The notes beneath the pieces are model-generated. The model saw only the letters and a list, made by a program, of their open reading frames with translations, ran no database searches and had not been told where the DNA came from. 64,000 nucleotides of DNA from Trichoplax sp. H2. Taxonomy: Eukaryota > Placozoa > Uniplacotomia > Trichoplacea. Shown here in pieces: positions 36,501 through 51,000 of the stretch (positions are counted from its first letter, which is position 1; every line of letters starts with the position of its first letter). The stretch lies in NCBI GenBank assembly GCA_003344405.1, contig NOWV01000007.1, positions 930,001 through 994,000 of the forward strand, written 5' to 3'. Position numbers and translations under genes: made by a program.

Positions 36501-39500
36501 AAACTATTCGATCTAAAATGATGTCTAGCCATTATGATATTTCAATAGATAATTTTCGAACTTCTTTTGAGGGGGGGGTATTCTGACGGTAGCTTAAATA
36601 TACTATCAACTGTCACAAATAGACAATATGATTAGTTCTCTTTTATGTGTACTTTCTCCAAAGTATTTAATTATCATAATTAAATTTAGGCTTGTCCACC
36701 TCCACACTCCATACAATACCAAAGCAAATTATAACAATACTCACACAAGTCGGTCACGATGATTCAAAACATGTGATAGATAAATTATTATAAAATTGCG
36801 TAGAATCATGATCAGAAATTTTAACATTATTGTCCAATATCTACAACTGAAACCCTCTAACTGCTCATTAATGAATCATTTAGTACATACATTTACGCCA
36901 ATAGTTGTTTCTTTCCCTACATTTACAATTTAAAATTATCGTTGTACCAGTACCTACTGAATACGAATATTTGCTGGATGTTTATTAATTACACCAATAA
37001 ACCTGATCATAGTAAATAAATATGATATGCTATTTCGATTAAATGCTCAACTAAGACGTGATGGGATAGATTGATATGAAAATTGACATCATATATTGCC
37101 AGATATTGATTATCAATAGGTGAATTTAAAGGTGGGGAAAGAATTCTATTTTGTGCATCAATCGTAGGCAATCATAATGGATCAATTTTAGATATTTAGC
37201 ATTTCATACCATATGCTGAAATACATGGAACAAGGTCATAATGTAGAAGGAAGTGTATCAATATTTGCTAAGTAAATTAAATACAGTCCATTCTACCATC
37301 CCATTACCATACTCTATCCGTATTCCTATGAACTGCAGCCCTAATCAAGATTTGATTTTTAAATATGGCCGCTCAATGTCATCCATAATACAGTATATTA
37401 AATGTTGTAGACAAGATATTCGTACACTAACGCAAGACATTTATCAAGTTGATAGGCCAGATATTTATGGCACAAATACATAGCACCAAGTTAGTCTAAA
37501 TCATTCTACATGTAAGAACTGATCTGAGCAATACCCTAAGCTATTATCTGGCTATATATTTTTTATGCTAATGTTAAAGTAAGTTAGTGGATTCTTACGC
37601 TTGGAAATAATAGTAAAATACCTAAAATGGTATTGAATATTTGATCTTCCTGAACCAATTTGCGTAGCGCCTACGGGTAAAATTAATATCAATAATAACC
37701 GTATGCTTTCATACAGCTACTATTAATTTAGAGACCCTTTAATTCATCAACCGTAAATGATGCTATCTATAGTTATCAATAGAAGTGAATATATTTGATT
37801 TATTTACATCGATTGTACTTGTCTGACTATTGTTATAACCTATTGGATCAATTCATTTATAGCTGGAAGCATTTGATATTTTTTATTATCATCGTCTTCT
37901 TTTGCATCTGTTACTTTGCGAATAATTATATTTTATTATATTAATTGTTGATAAATAAGGTCGTGGGTTATATCTTGGGCCATTTTTCGAATTCTACTGG
38001 CAAGCTTATCGTATTATTGGTTATTAATTAGATATTAAAACTGATAGACGTCAAATCTATATAAATTCTGGCTAAGGTAAGTAAAAAAATAGAATAGAGC
38101 CATGTCTCGATAACTTTTCTTGAATAAAAGTACAGTAGTTGCCTAGTTTAATTAATTTGCAATAGATTACTGACAGTACTACCTACTGTTAACGGGAAGA
38201 TACCTTCAGATCATTATAGATGTAAATGATCAAGAGTGTAATTTCGTTATGATAGCAATAAATTCTACTTATTTTATTGTTTATAGCAACACGACTTGTT
38301 ATAAGTCTTTAATGCTGGAGCTGCACGATATTAGATATAATTTTTCATGTCAAAAGTCGATGATGTTCTTAAATAGTGAATATTTACCTATATTGTTAGT
38401 TAGGTAGAACTTCCATTTTAAACAATTCTACCGCAACATCGACATTTAAATCGCTCTACTAAGAAATGGCTATAGGCAAGACTAATGTTACTGGTGCCCC
38501 ACAAGGTAAAAATAATCTAGAAATATATTAATCGAACGAATTGAAGGAGTAAAGATCACACATTTTAATCAAATCTTTTTAAATGGAATTTATAAAAGTA
38601 AGATACAAAAACTGATTATCTGCTTACTTTATTTTTACAATTTTACCAACTTAATATTCATAAAAATCACGTTCTACGAGTGTAGCCTATCCAATTCGTC
38701 CTCTACTTATCCTTTCTTAAAATTTAGGAAAAGTAATCAAACAATGTAATCGATTAGTCACGATGAACGGTATCTAGTATTGTATTTACCTTTGATTTTT
38801 CCCTGTTGATGATGCTAACTTACATATTAAAAAAGAAATCAGTTTCGAAGATCGGACGCTCTTCATTTAGTGATGCTATTTTATAGCAAACAGAGTAGAT
38901 TTTTAGGATCAGAGTATCATGATAAAACGTAAATAATGAATAAGAATTATAAGCGTAAAAAGTTTAATCGACCACATCATTTACCCTGACTAATAATTCG
39001 ATCTTAAATAATCAATACATCTATCATTATAGATATCATATTCTTCAACAAAAGAGATAAATCGCATTTTATGGACCCAAGTGTCTGATATTTTCCGCAT
39101 TGATTGTTTCCTATTTATTTAATTTAGATTATAGTAAGTATTTTATAACTAGCTAACAATTTGCATATATGCTTAGTAGTATTAAAGATCCTCCCAGTAT
39201 CTCACCGGTATTAAGATGACATATGATAATTTACTTCTATATTTTAATCTACAACTCCAGGCTACTTTTGCCCCTACAGAAATAAGTCAATACTTGACTG
39301 ATAAGTATATAACCTTAAAAGTTTACTGGGATATTAAATCGCATTTATCAGGGATGAATTGTTATATTCAGCTCGGGGAAGGAAGGAAGTAGAAGACAAC
39401 CAATGCGAATAAAACCTGACAACTGAATCCGTTATTTAGATGAGAATAAGTAATGTATATGAATGACTTAATACAGCGGATCTAAAACGTAAGCATCTTG

Positions 39501-42108
39501 CTTTAGATATTTTAATTTGTATACGAAGTAATTTAAATTAGCTTAGTATTTATTATTTTTCTTACTCAAGAAGTAAGCAAGAGTTATTGAAAACAGAGAT
39601 AGTAGAGATTAGTTGCCAATGGACTAGCTTGACAAGATCCAGTTAAAATTAAATTTAAAGATGAAAATGACTGTAATTTCTTTAGTAATGATTAAAACTA
39701 ATTCAAAGAAAAAAAATTTAAGTAACGGATTGGCTTCAGGGACTATTTGACAAAATTGCCGTAGGAAAATATAATCGTTTGAAGCAACTATTCAGAGACT
39801 GAATAAATCGTTTTTCCGCATTCTCTTCCAAATGAAAATTCCTATAGTACTACTAAAATTAATCTCAAAATTAGGATACGAGGAACTACAAGAAATATCT
39901 AATCTGGCTTTGCTTAATAATCTCAACAGAGCATTTAAAAAAATTCTAGCTGTTATTACTGGTGGTAATTCAAATTCAAATAGATATTTCAAGAAATATC
40001 AAATTGTACTTCTGTGCATCAAATTTTGTTAGAAAGTTGATGTAAAGCATAACTTACTCTATTTTATTGCTGCAAGTAATTCATAAAATTGACAAACGAT
40101 CGGATTAACCAATAAAATAATATCTGTTAAAATTTCAGTCCCTTAACATTTTGTAACAATACTAGAGTAATCTATTGTCAGATATTACAAAATCATGTTC
40201 AATACTGTAGTATAATATAGAAAATCTGACGTGTTTTCTAATTTAGCAAATATCACACATGCAGAGAATAAGATATTTCATAAAATTAGCGAGATGGAAT
40301 TGAAGTTATCTTTCGCTGCAAGAGCTAGAATTGTTACAGACTGATAATATTCTCTCAAGGATTGCTCCATTTCCTTACCGACCCTGGCCTAAATAAAGTA
40401 ATTAACAGATTAGGCCGCGAGTAATTTATTGAAGCTCTTTTGTAAATTAATTAGAAGGAGATATTAACGCCTAGGCGAATAATCATCGCAATTTAATACC
40501 AGGTAGTTAATTTTGCTATCGTATTACGATAGATCATTTCTGAAATTTAAATATGGATAAATTACCTTTCTTTCTCCGACTGCAGTAATATCTTTCGTTG
40601 GCAAAGGTGCTATCCTGTATTGGTACCACACTTGAAGTAATAATTCAGAAAGTTGATTAAAAACAATTTAGCCTCTTAAAATCGTATATACGTAGATATA
40701 AAATATGCCTGTGCCCCTTAACATGCGTACGAGAATGCCGCTATACAGAGTTGAAACAAGAAAGGACCGGTAGATAATTAGATAGATATAAGGTAAAAAG
40801 CCACAGCTAGGACTATTCTTCTTGAACTACAGGGACTTTTTATTACACGAAAAGATTCCAGTTAGATAGAAAAGATTGTTTACAAAAACAAGTTATTTTC
40901 GTCATTGCTCTTCCTAACTTAGAATTTATAACTCTAGTAAGTATACGGACAAGTTGCTACATAATTTTTATCCTAATTTTTCCATTTCTCTTGTCTAAAA
41001 TAATGTTTCAGGGTAATAGAATTAAACACGCAGCCACATTACGTTATTAAAATATATCAATAATAATGTCTACGTACATATGGATGTCCTAACTACATGA
41101 ATGTCCTATGTCGAGACGTACCTTTAGTTAAGTGCATTTAAAATGTTGAATTACAACATTTAGATTTGACGATACTAACAGTATCGTGATAGATAGTAAT
41201 TCTCACTCCATTATCTAAAACTATCCCTGGTTAGAAGAAATAATTTCCATTTTAACTAGAAAGAAGACGGTTACGGCAGAAGGTTTATTATATAGTTTTG
41301 GAACAATTAAGCCGGCATAGAAATTAGGCATCTGGCATAGCAAGTGAAATTAATTTTGTGACACTATTCGTGAAAAGACCAGATTTTAACAATACGATAT
41401 ACTTGATATACTAACAAACAATTTGGCAAGCAATATTCTTTAAGTATAATTAACAAATTAGGTGGAATAAAGCAGATAAAGACCAAAGGGATTAAATTTC
41501 AAATTTGAATTTTTAGGGACGTTTTTTGATCGGTTGCCATATATTAAATGAATAATAGTTAAAATTATACTATTAAAAGAATATAGAAAGTTTAATAAAC
41601 GTAAGCGGAAGACGTTTATGACAAAAATGAGTAGAGTAAATTGAAATTGAAATGCGGAAGTAACTCCATTACAAAATTAATTCATTACCTTAATCGCCCC
41701 TACAGTATGCATTGCAGTTTAAGCATTTTTTAGTCCTTCACATAGATACAAATGGTCAAATCGTCAATTATGACGTTTTTTCGCCAATTGTCCGAGATTC
41801 TATAAATTTAAAAATATGATGATATACACATCGATTGTTAATCATACTAAGTAGAGTTGTAAATAGAGAGGACAAATTCATTTAGGAAATAAATCGCAAA
41901 TTTATTATATGAGAAACTCTTAAAGTCTACACAGCTTAACCTCTTTAAAGTTCTTAGTCTGAATAGAATCCGTATCAGTAATTCAATGCTACTTAAATTC
42001 GGTATACGCCTAGAGTAGCCAAGCAATCTTCACTCTATTGTGATTAGTTACAATAAATTCAATTAATACAGCTCTTTTCTGCTTTTTTATTCCCCCCAAA
42101 AATAATTT
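30561..42108. other. Long gene-poor stretch
   Basis: About 11.5 kb with no gene that could be assembled. Isolated ORFs of 60-76 codons (34233-34436 +, 37253-37483 +, 39832-40032 +) have no recognisable domain and no convincing splice partners. Two short coding-like scraps at 33184-33244 (+) and 33279-33404 (-) are described in the findings. The missing ectodomain exons of the receptor phosphatase at 45 kb could lie in the right-hand part. Confidence -1.
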
Positions 42109-42742
42109 GATGACTGATCTTCATTAGTATGTACTAAACTACTAAGATACTTAATTAAATTTCTCCGATATGCAGATATGGTCATAAGTTGACAACTAGC
42201 AAATAAAGATGAATTAATAGTAATTAGAATCTCGGCCCATTTCACTCAATCTCAGCGGTAGAATCTCAGTTGCTGCATGCTAACGAAATTAATCAGGTCT
42301 TTTCCTTCTTTTAAATATCCCAATAAAAAGTTGGATAGCCGATCTTCATTAGTATCTACTAAACTATTAGGATATTTAGCTAAGTTTCTCCAATATACAG
42401 ATATAGTCGCGAGTTGACAGGTATTGAATAAAAATGAAATAATAACAATTAGTGTCCTTGCGATTTCACTCGATCTCAACAATGTAACCTTAGTAGTTGA
42501 GTCCTAATGAATTAAAAAGGTCTTGTCCTACTTTTAATATCTCCATAAAAAAGTTTGGATGACTGATCTTCATTAATTCGTATTAAACTATTAAGATACA
42601 TAATTAAATTTCTCCGATATACAGATATAGTCACTGGTTAACAACTAGTAAATAAAAATGAAATGACAACAATTAGTGTCCCTGCCATTTCACTTAATCT
42701 TAACGGTAAAAATTTTGTTAGCTAAGTCCTAACGAAATTTAA
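42109..42742. repeat. Three tandem copies of a ~225-base unit
   Basis: Copies begin at 42109, 42334 and 42558 (steps 225 and 224); the third is incomplete. Each starts with GATGACTGATCTTCATTA or a near variant, then a TTTCTCCGATATACAGATAT segment, an ACAACTAG..AATAAAAATGAA segment and a TTTCACTCAATCTCA segment. The middle copy keeps a 76-codon minus-strand ORF (42252-42482) with a hydrophobic start (RTLIVIISFLFN). The same frame in the other copies is broken. The product is not recognised; this could be a relic exon or a satellite. Confidence -1.
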
Positions 42743-45091
42743 TTACTATCAATATCGATATCTATTTAATTGTTCGACTTGGTTAAGGCAGTATAACATG
42801 GAAAATTATCCGTGTATTATAGTAGCAATCAACTACACTAACATCTAAAATACGGTACAGATTATTCGAGTTGATTTCGATTACGTGTATAATTGCAGGC
42901 TCTCTTAAACAAAAGTTCAACGGCTTACTAGTACTTTAAGAATTATGTACGTAAATGAGAAAATAAAAATCTGATTGGAATTGTTACTTCATTCAGGAAT
43001 CATTCTATCGAAGTTTACAAATATTTTATAATAGATTAATACCAATTTTATTATTTTGCTTTACATTTGAGATCCGCCTATAAGTATAAATCTCGAATTT
43101 TATTTGATACATGTTCCCTAATTGGATCAAAGTAAAATATCGAATAACACGTTGATCAATGTCTATCCTTATGAAAAGTTGAGACCTTGTACGTGTAGTG
43201 TGAAACATTTTCTCTATTTCTTTTGCTACTTTTAGTATTGAAATGGTAGTGATTAAAAAAATGTGCGCATAAACAAGACTAGACGATATAAAAATAAGAT
43301 CCCACTTTTAGAATTGCAAGATAAAGACATGACAGTTGTATCAATTAGAAAGAAGAATCGGAAAGACATATGAGCATAACTGAGTTACTGAAATCAATAA
43401 ACATAATTTACACGTATACACCTTTGCGTTAAATTTATACTGTAGTATTTTTATTGAACGGGCAGGCCATAGTCAATGCTGTTTTATATTATATTAAAAT
43501 TGGATCGGCTTAAATGTGGTAAGATTACAAGACGACAGGACACGATTGCTCATTGGCCTGATCTCCACGATAAAGAAAAGAAACTAGGAAAATCGTTAAG
43601 GATCAGGCCAATGGGCAATGGTGCCTTGTCTCGTAATTTTACCCGCTTAAATGCATATCTTGCGTAGATACTGACACTGCTAACATTTCTTATGTGATCG
43701 TTCCATCAGTTCAGTTGGCTCTTGGTATCGTTTGATTTTAACTTTCTCGCTGAAATTTATATACTGTAATAACGTGATACTGTATAGATGAGATAAGCCT
43801 AATTCAAAGTTGCTTATATGGTAATCAGTTCGGTATTTATGGTGATATCAAATAACATCCAATGCGTAATGTGTAGTGCTTAAAATGCATGAATTATTAC
43901 GGTGCTGCAATAAAGATCCATACACCCGTACGATATACTAATTTTACACCTGGTAAAATATAGGTAAAGTTGCTGTTCGTTAGAATTATATTATAGTATG
44001 ATAGTGTAACATAGTTAAAGATTGAATTGTAGAGTATTATTAGCCATGTTGAGTCTAGTATCTTACAAACTATAAACCTCAGCATGTAAAGATGCTCTGT
44101 TATAATCCGTGTACTTGTAAAGTAGGGTAGAACTAGCAGTATAGATACTAAGAAAGGCACCTAAATAGTTCGCATTAGAGAATTTAGCAGTTCTTTCTCA
44201 GTTCTTGACTGGTTCTGTTCGGCTAAGGTTAAAAATAAAATGTTTCTATATAGTACGCACATAAAACGAGTGAATCCTTAATTTTTTAATTTTCGGAAAT
44301 TTGATCCATGTCATCACAAACGGATAAAAATGCGAATGCTCCATAAATAATTTTGATGTAAAGTAGAGAATAATAATTGCTATTTTAATTGGAAATTGTA
44401 ATCATTTTCGACTCTATCGATTGTTGAAGGTCATAAAATTTGAGACCAATATAAGTGAGCGTGGCTAACAAAAATATATTGGTAACAAGGGACATACTTT
44501 CATGAGCTTCTTTGCCATAATATAGATCTTTCTGTTTTAGGACTACCGTTGCATTATGAAGTCAAAATCATTGCATTTATTTAATTAATTTAAAATTACA
44601 AAACAAATTATTACCAGTATTATAACCTTTATCCTATCTATTTTATAGCTATATGTTCTGAAAGATTATTTTCTATCCATTTATTCGACAGAATAACAAC
44701 CCATCATTTTAAATTGAGTATAGCGACTTGCTTCACCAAAGTATACTGGAAATTTTTTTCTTGATATTTTACGGTTCCACATTCCCTATGATAATGATGA
44801 TAACAAAGTTCTGGTGCTCCACAGATTTTAATTTGTGATAGTTGTTAATCTCGTAAAATTTCGTGTATAAACTATCCCACCATTTATCCTACGATGTGCA
44901 CTCACTGTACAATATAGTACTATGTAGATATTTTGTCTACTGTATTGCATAAGAAAGGTAATTCGTGTAGCAGCAACGGAAATCTAACACAAGAACAATG
45001 TTAACTAATAATGTCCATAATGTGATCGTTATGATTTTAGAAGTATTCAGCTAATTAGCCTGTTTATCTTCAATCTGTGGTCTTTCAACAG
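42743..45091. other. Gene-poor stretch upstream of the receptor phosphatase exons
   Basis: No exon is firmly supported. A weak fibronectin-III-like scrap after an acceptor at 44539-44540 (LPLHYEVKIIAF) lacks a usable donor nearby. The foldback at 43518-43643 is listed separately. Confidence -1.
43518..43643. repeat. Imperfect ~53-base foldback with 20-base loop
   Basis: Left arm 43518-43571 and right arm 43592-43643 are roughly 80% complementary by eye. Both contain the perfect core ATTGGCCTGATC or its complement. The loop is purine-rich (43572-43591). It could be a foldback MITE or a source of hairpin RNA. A 63-codon ORF runs across it and is likely fortuitous. Confidence -1.
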
Positions 45092-48000
45092 TTAATACCA
45101 AAAATCCTGATCAAGTTTTTCAAGTAATAATAATCCTATTCTCTGTTGTTGGATTCCTATGTTTGCTTATCGTAATTCTCTTCTGTATAAGGTAATTTCA
45201 CTAAGAATACAAGCTGATTAACACGAGCATCATTGCTAGTCTACAATTTTTCCTCTTCAGAATTCATTTACCACTCGATAGATAATTTCGTACTTATAAG
45301 TGTTTTAATAAGCCGACATTAACTTACGAACAACGTCTACTCCATTTGTTTAATTACTTTAATTAATGGTATAATACATAGGAGGACGCGTCCGAATCTA
45401 TTTAAAAGGTCTATCAATGCGAGTACCTCTGGTAAAAGCCGTTGCACTAATATTACAGTAAATAGCAGTATAAGCGGAGACTTGGATATAACTGCCATGC
45501 GTAGACTTCCAGCATCAACTTCAAATGGTACGAAATTCGAAGGTAAGGATATATAAGATTTAAATCTGTTTCAGTCGTAATAGTACAGGAATGCTTTATT
45601 TTCCTATCTTGAAAGTATTTTATGTACCAATATATTGTAATTACAAATTTAATAGATTTAAATTCGAATATTGTAGATAAAATATATTTTTTGTAGTTTT
45701 AAGTGCAGTTAATTTTATCAACCTCAACAAACTTTTAAAAGTGACAGCATTTTGTCAATAAATTCAATCCTGTTGAACTTTTATTTCTTGAGTAGGAATT
45801 GTAGAAAAACTATCTTGTTAATTTAACTAATGATGACTGGAATTGATTATTTTCCATTTATTATTTTAAAATACGAAACTGCCATTAATATTGAGTCTCT
45901 ATTTTTAACCATGGTTATGGTATTGAAAGCTTTATATACATACTAGCTATTAAATTTTGGATACCAAGCTGTTCATTATTTACTACCTCTTCGTCTTATT
46001 CCTTTATATTATAGAAACTTGTTTTGATCCAATTCATCCCATAGCGATAGCTGATATCGAAATGCTTACCCGTAAGATGCAAGACAGTAATGGATTTACT
46101 GAAGAGTTTGAGGTAATAAATTAAGGATTGTCTGAATTTCCTTAAATACATATAAGACAGCATTTATGATGAGGACGAAAATATTTAAAAATCAACTTTT
46201 GTGTTTAAATTTTTATCAACTTCATTAATAGGACAGAAGGCCATGTCGTATATATTCTGTTGAAAGCGGTACACAAAATGAATCAAAAAACAGATATCAG
46301 AATATCTTAGCATGTAAGTTAACGAAGAAGTAACAACGTAAATAATAGCTATTGCATTGAAGTTACGTCTTAATTTAGCAAAATCGGGTAAATAAAGGTG
46401 CCCAAGTCTATCGTAGTAACTTCATACATAAAAGAATTTAATTCAACTTCGGTAGAAAGTATGATGCAATTGATAATAGTCATCATTCTGCAAATTATAT
46501 GATTGAGAATCGTCCTAAGATATACTTTAGCAAAGGAATTTTAAAATACAGTCTATGAATATGATATTATATTCCATTTCTTTTTGCAATGCATACAGTA
46601 AATGCTTAATTAGAGTCTGTCTCTTACCATACTTATCTATATCAAATTTGCACTGCATATCAATCATTGTAGGCAAATATTAATGAAAGCAAGCTTATTT
46701 AAGTAAACATAATTTGGGATATCTTAAGTATTTCTATCTTTTCTGTTATTATACTATACACTAAAATTTAAAAACAAATTTGAATAAGCTAATAATTAAA
46801 CAGCTAGATCATGAATGGTATCATGTACTAGGTAATGTCAGCGAACTTCTTTTTCTTGATAATTAATAATCATAAAATACTGAACTGAACATTGAACGAA
46901 ATACTTAGTATATGATTTTAGAACCTAGGTATAGCCTATAACTAGCATAAAATTTAAAACATTTTGTGAAATAATCAGATTTGCATCTGCTTCAATACTT
47001 AATTTTTAGATGATCATACAAGAGTTATTTTAAAAAATGATAATGGTTCAACTCGATCGGATTATATTAACGCAAACTATATTGATGTAAGACTAATGAT
47101 TTCATATTTCTGTATATATAATATCAATTTATTAATGCATCTAATTGCCAAGCTATGTAGAGAATAAATGATGTCTAGCGTATCTAAAAGTAGTAAAAGT
47201 GTAGATGATGATCAACATCACTTGAAAGTTAAAGAATGAGAATTATCGAGCTCATTTTATAAGCTTATTCTTATTTATAGAAAATGCCAGTTAATATTGA
47301 AATATTTATCGTCTTTACTCTTATCTTGTATAATGATTACCGCATCGATTATGATCTGACTACAGGGCTATAAATCTGCAAAGAAATATATAGCTACACA
47401 AGGTAATATCAGTTCAATATGTGAAGGTGTAATATTTGCTAATAAGTCCTGCTTAAGTTGCTATTATTAGTTAAAGAGTTTAAATTCAAAGTTTTAAACA
47501 ATTTCTGAATTATTTACCTTCATATTAGGTCCCTTACAGGAAACAATGAATGATTTTTGGCGAATGGTTCATCAAGAAAAATCGTCATGTATTGTTATGT
47601 TAACCAATTTAACGGAAGGTGAAAAGGTATATTTGCAACTTTATTAGGATAATACTAAATATGTTTAAAATACTTATCAGCAGGCAATTCTATATTATAC
47701 TTCTATCATTTGGATAACAATTATTTATATTTGACTCAGGAAAAATGTTATAAGTACTGGCCTGACACAGAAGCGATTTACGATGATATTCTTGTTATTA
47801 AAGATAAACAAAAGGATTTTGCGCTTTTTGTTGAAAGACAGTTTCGGATATCTTCGGTATTAAAATTTTCTCACTATAATTTAATTGCAAGTAATACTGA
47901 GCACACTAAAGGTTAATGATTATTGAGGTGTTACTTTTTCACGAATATGAAATTAATTTTTATCTACTCCGACCATATTAGACAAAAAGTCCTACTGATT

Positions 48001-51000
48001 TCAAAGTTGTTCGACAGTTTCATTTTACTGCGTGGCCTGATGTTGGTATTCCATCAGATACTGTCACTATCACCAATTTAATCAATCGAATTAACGCAGC
48101 TTGTGGGAAATCCAAAGCTCCCATAATTTGCCACTGCAGGTATTTTAGCTCGTGATTCCGATTATTAGTAAAACATGTTCTAAACATAGAAAATGAATAA
48201 GCATTACCTTTGTACATCATTCTGTTCAGTCAACGTTAATTCTTTTAAATTACTGTGTGAGTCTTGATATATACAAAACCTCTATATTTAAATATATAGT
48301 GCAGGAGTAGGTAGAAGTGGCGTCTATATTGTTATAGATGCAATGTTGGAAATGCTAAAAGATATCGGCAAAATTGATGTAGCCGGATTCTTGGCGCATA
48401 TACGAAGCCAGCGGCAGCATATGGTTCAAACAGAAGTACTGATTCTTTGTTAAATTTTGACATAACCGCATAATTGTTTTTTTGTGATGCGATCAGTTTC
48501 AAATATTAATTTTTGCATTATTTCGTAGAAGAAATATTCCGATAACTGTTCTTATTACTATGATTTACAATATAATTTAGGAGCAATATGCATTCATTTA
48601 CGATGTTATTGTGGAAGCAATAGGTTCCGAAAAAAGTGAAATTGCGCTAACTAGCATCCCGAATTATGTGTCTAACTTAAATGAAGAACACTTAGAGAGA
48701 GAATTGCAGGTTCAAAGCGTACTAATAACCGACTTTTATTCTATTCGTATATGATTGGACCGATAAAATTATATTTTATTATAACCACTATTATAAATAA
48801 ATGATAAAATTATTACTTTTTCGTTTATAATATTTTAGCGAATTTTATCCATTCTTAAATTCTTAAGAATTATTCTTGACTTATCATGTACATTGACGTA
48901 CTTGTTGACAGTATAGTGAATATCTCGACGTTTTTGAACATTTACTTGTTAGGCGTTAGTAACGTTCAAATAACAGATTTACTTACCGAACAGTAATCTT
49001 ATTTATTATTATGGTATACTGTCTTTCACTAATGCTTTAATCCCACGATCTAAATTAAGATAGCCATTTCAAAATAATTATGTTAGAGATAATATTGACT
49101 GCAACAATGAAAACTAATAATTATTCCTTTCCATATAATAAAGGCATGTATAATTTAAAGTCTCTAATAATGGCTAAATATATGAAATCTCAATTATAGA
49201 ATATTAAAGGAACTTGGATTACAAAATCATCAACTTTTATAGCTTCTACTCCAAATTGTGTACATAAGAACCGATATAAAGACATCATTCCATGTGCGTA
49301 AGAACTCAACGACTAATAATTGCGATTATAATCTTTGTTATGTACTACAGTTTTAATTTTTAAAACGATCTTTTGCATCGGTGCTACAAAGTAACTATGC
49401 AGTTAGTTATAACTTATAACATAATGAATAGTGATATGACATAACTGTAAGTTAATGATTTTAATGAAAGTTAGGTCTTATCGTTTAATTTAAAACATAC
49501 GTATAACTACTACAATATTCTGATGACAGATGGTCAGGATTTGCGTTGTACTATTAGTAAATGCCGTCCAGGGTAACTCTGGCAGTAAGCTTGTAATTTA
49601 ATTTCTCTTTCAAGTTTCGGCTTTTACAATAAGATGCACTCGTAGGGCTAGATTATATAATATTTGTTATTAGAATTTGAAATTAATAATAAAGACAATA
49701 ATTATAATTATTAAAGATTTATGCCAATTGTAATGTTTCAAGAAAATTTGAAGTGTGCCATGATATATGCCAGGTTTATAAAGATTATACTTGTTGATTT
49801 AGACGACCATAACCGAGTTTTATTACAATCCAGAGAAAATAAACTTGGTAATAATTACATCAATGCAAGTTATATAAATGTGAGTATACGTTAATATAAC
49901 TTATAATATGCTTTATATTACTAATCCGAAAATATGACGAATACCGGGTATGTTATAAATTCTAGTTCTATTTATAAATAAATTTGGTGGTTTAATAATT
50001 TCTATTTATTCATTGATTGCGTCCTAAATAGAGCTATAAAAAAGTCAATCGGTTTATCCTAACTCAAAATCCACTTGAAAATACTATCGAAGACTTTTGG
50101 ACATTAGTATGGGAGCAAAAAGTTGAATTTATAATTATGCTGTCTGATAGGACGGAGGTATAGTAAAGATGTAACAGTTAGCAGGTTATACCATTTACGT
50201 AAATCATTAATAAATTTTCTATTACAGCTTATCTGTATGATAATAATTATTTTAAAATTTAAATTAATTCAGTAAGAAGATTACGATGTTCCCTTTTGCT
50301 TATAAATCCTTATATTATATATGCCTGTTAACCGTTTTATTTCATATTTATGCTGCACTTTGAAACATCTTGTAGTTGATATCGCCAATTTAGCACTTAC
50401 GAGTATGATATAAAGTCTATTACTCAAGTTTACATGTTTTTAGAGTTAAATTCATTTAAATTAGTATTAATATTTTTCGTTGAGTAGAATTAGATTTATT
50501 TTACTATATGACCATAATTCGTTAAATTATTAAATTAATAAGATTATCTTTTCTGATAAAGATTAATCGGTTTATTATCCAATAACAGTGTATTAAATAC
50601 TGGGCAGAAGAAGATATTCCTATCGTCCATGATGATTATCATATTGACTATATAGAAACTACCCAATATGCTACATTTTTTCAACAAAAATATAAGATAA
50701 CCTGTCATAATGAGGTAAAATAACGTTATAAATCTTTAAAAGATGGCTAAAAATTTGTAATATTAGTATTGTTTATTCTCTATGGTTTTCATTTTACTAC
50801 GTTGCCTTATTGCTTAAGGTGCTGGTATTAATACATTAGTAAAATCTACTTCAAGGGTTTATAGTTTCATAGTAATTTTATTTCCTAGACGCAATTGTAA
50901 TCGAGTAGCCAATTTTTGTATATGCCACTAGGATATTGCAATATAGCTAGATCCATCGTTTTCATACGGTAGTTGTAGTAATAGCGATAAATGGAGGAGT

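Noticed and set aside
39792-40032. 66-codon ORFs on both strands
   Set aside because: They overlap antisense, contain no recognised domain, and such lengths are expected by chance in 64 kb.
43897-44160. 87-codon hydrophobic minus-strand ORF
   Set aside because: AT-rich translation dominated by I/L/Y/F, with no domain, no splice partner and no start context.
47857-47903. Open extension of the receptor phosphatase exon beyond 47856 with a donor at 47904
   Set aside because: Using that donor puts the next exon (WPD loop) out of frame; the GTATTA donor at 47857 keeps the phase.
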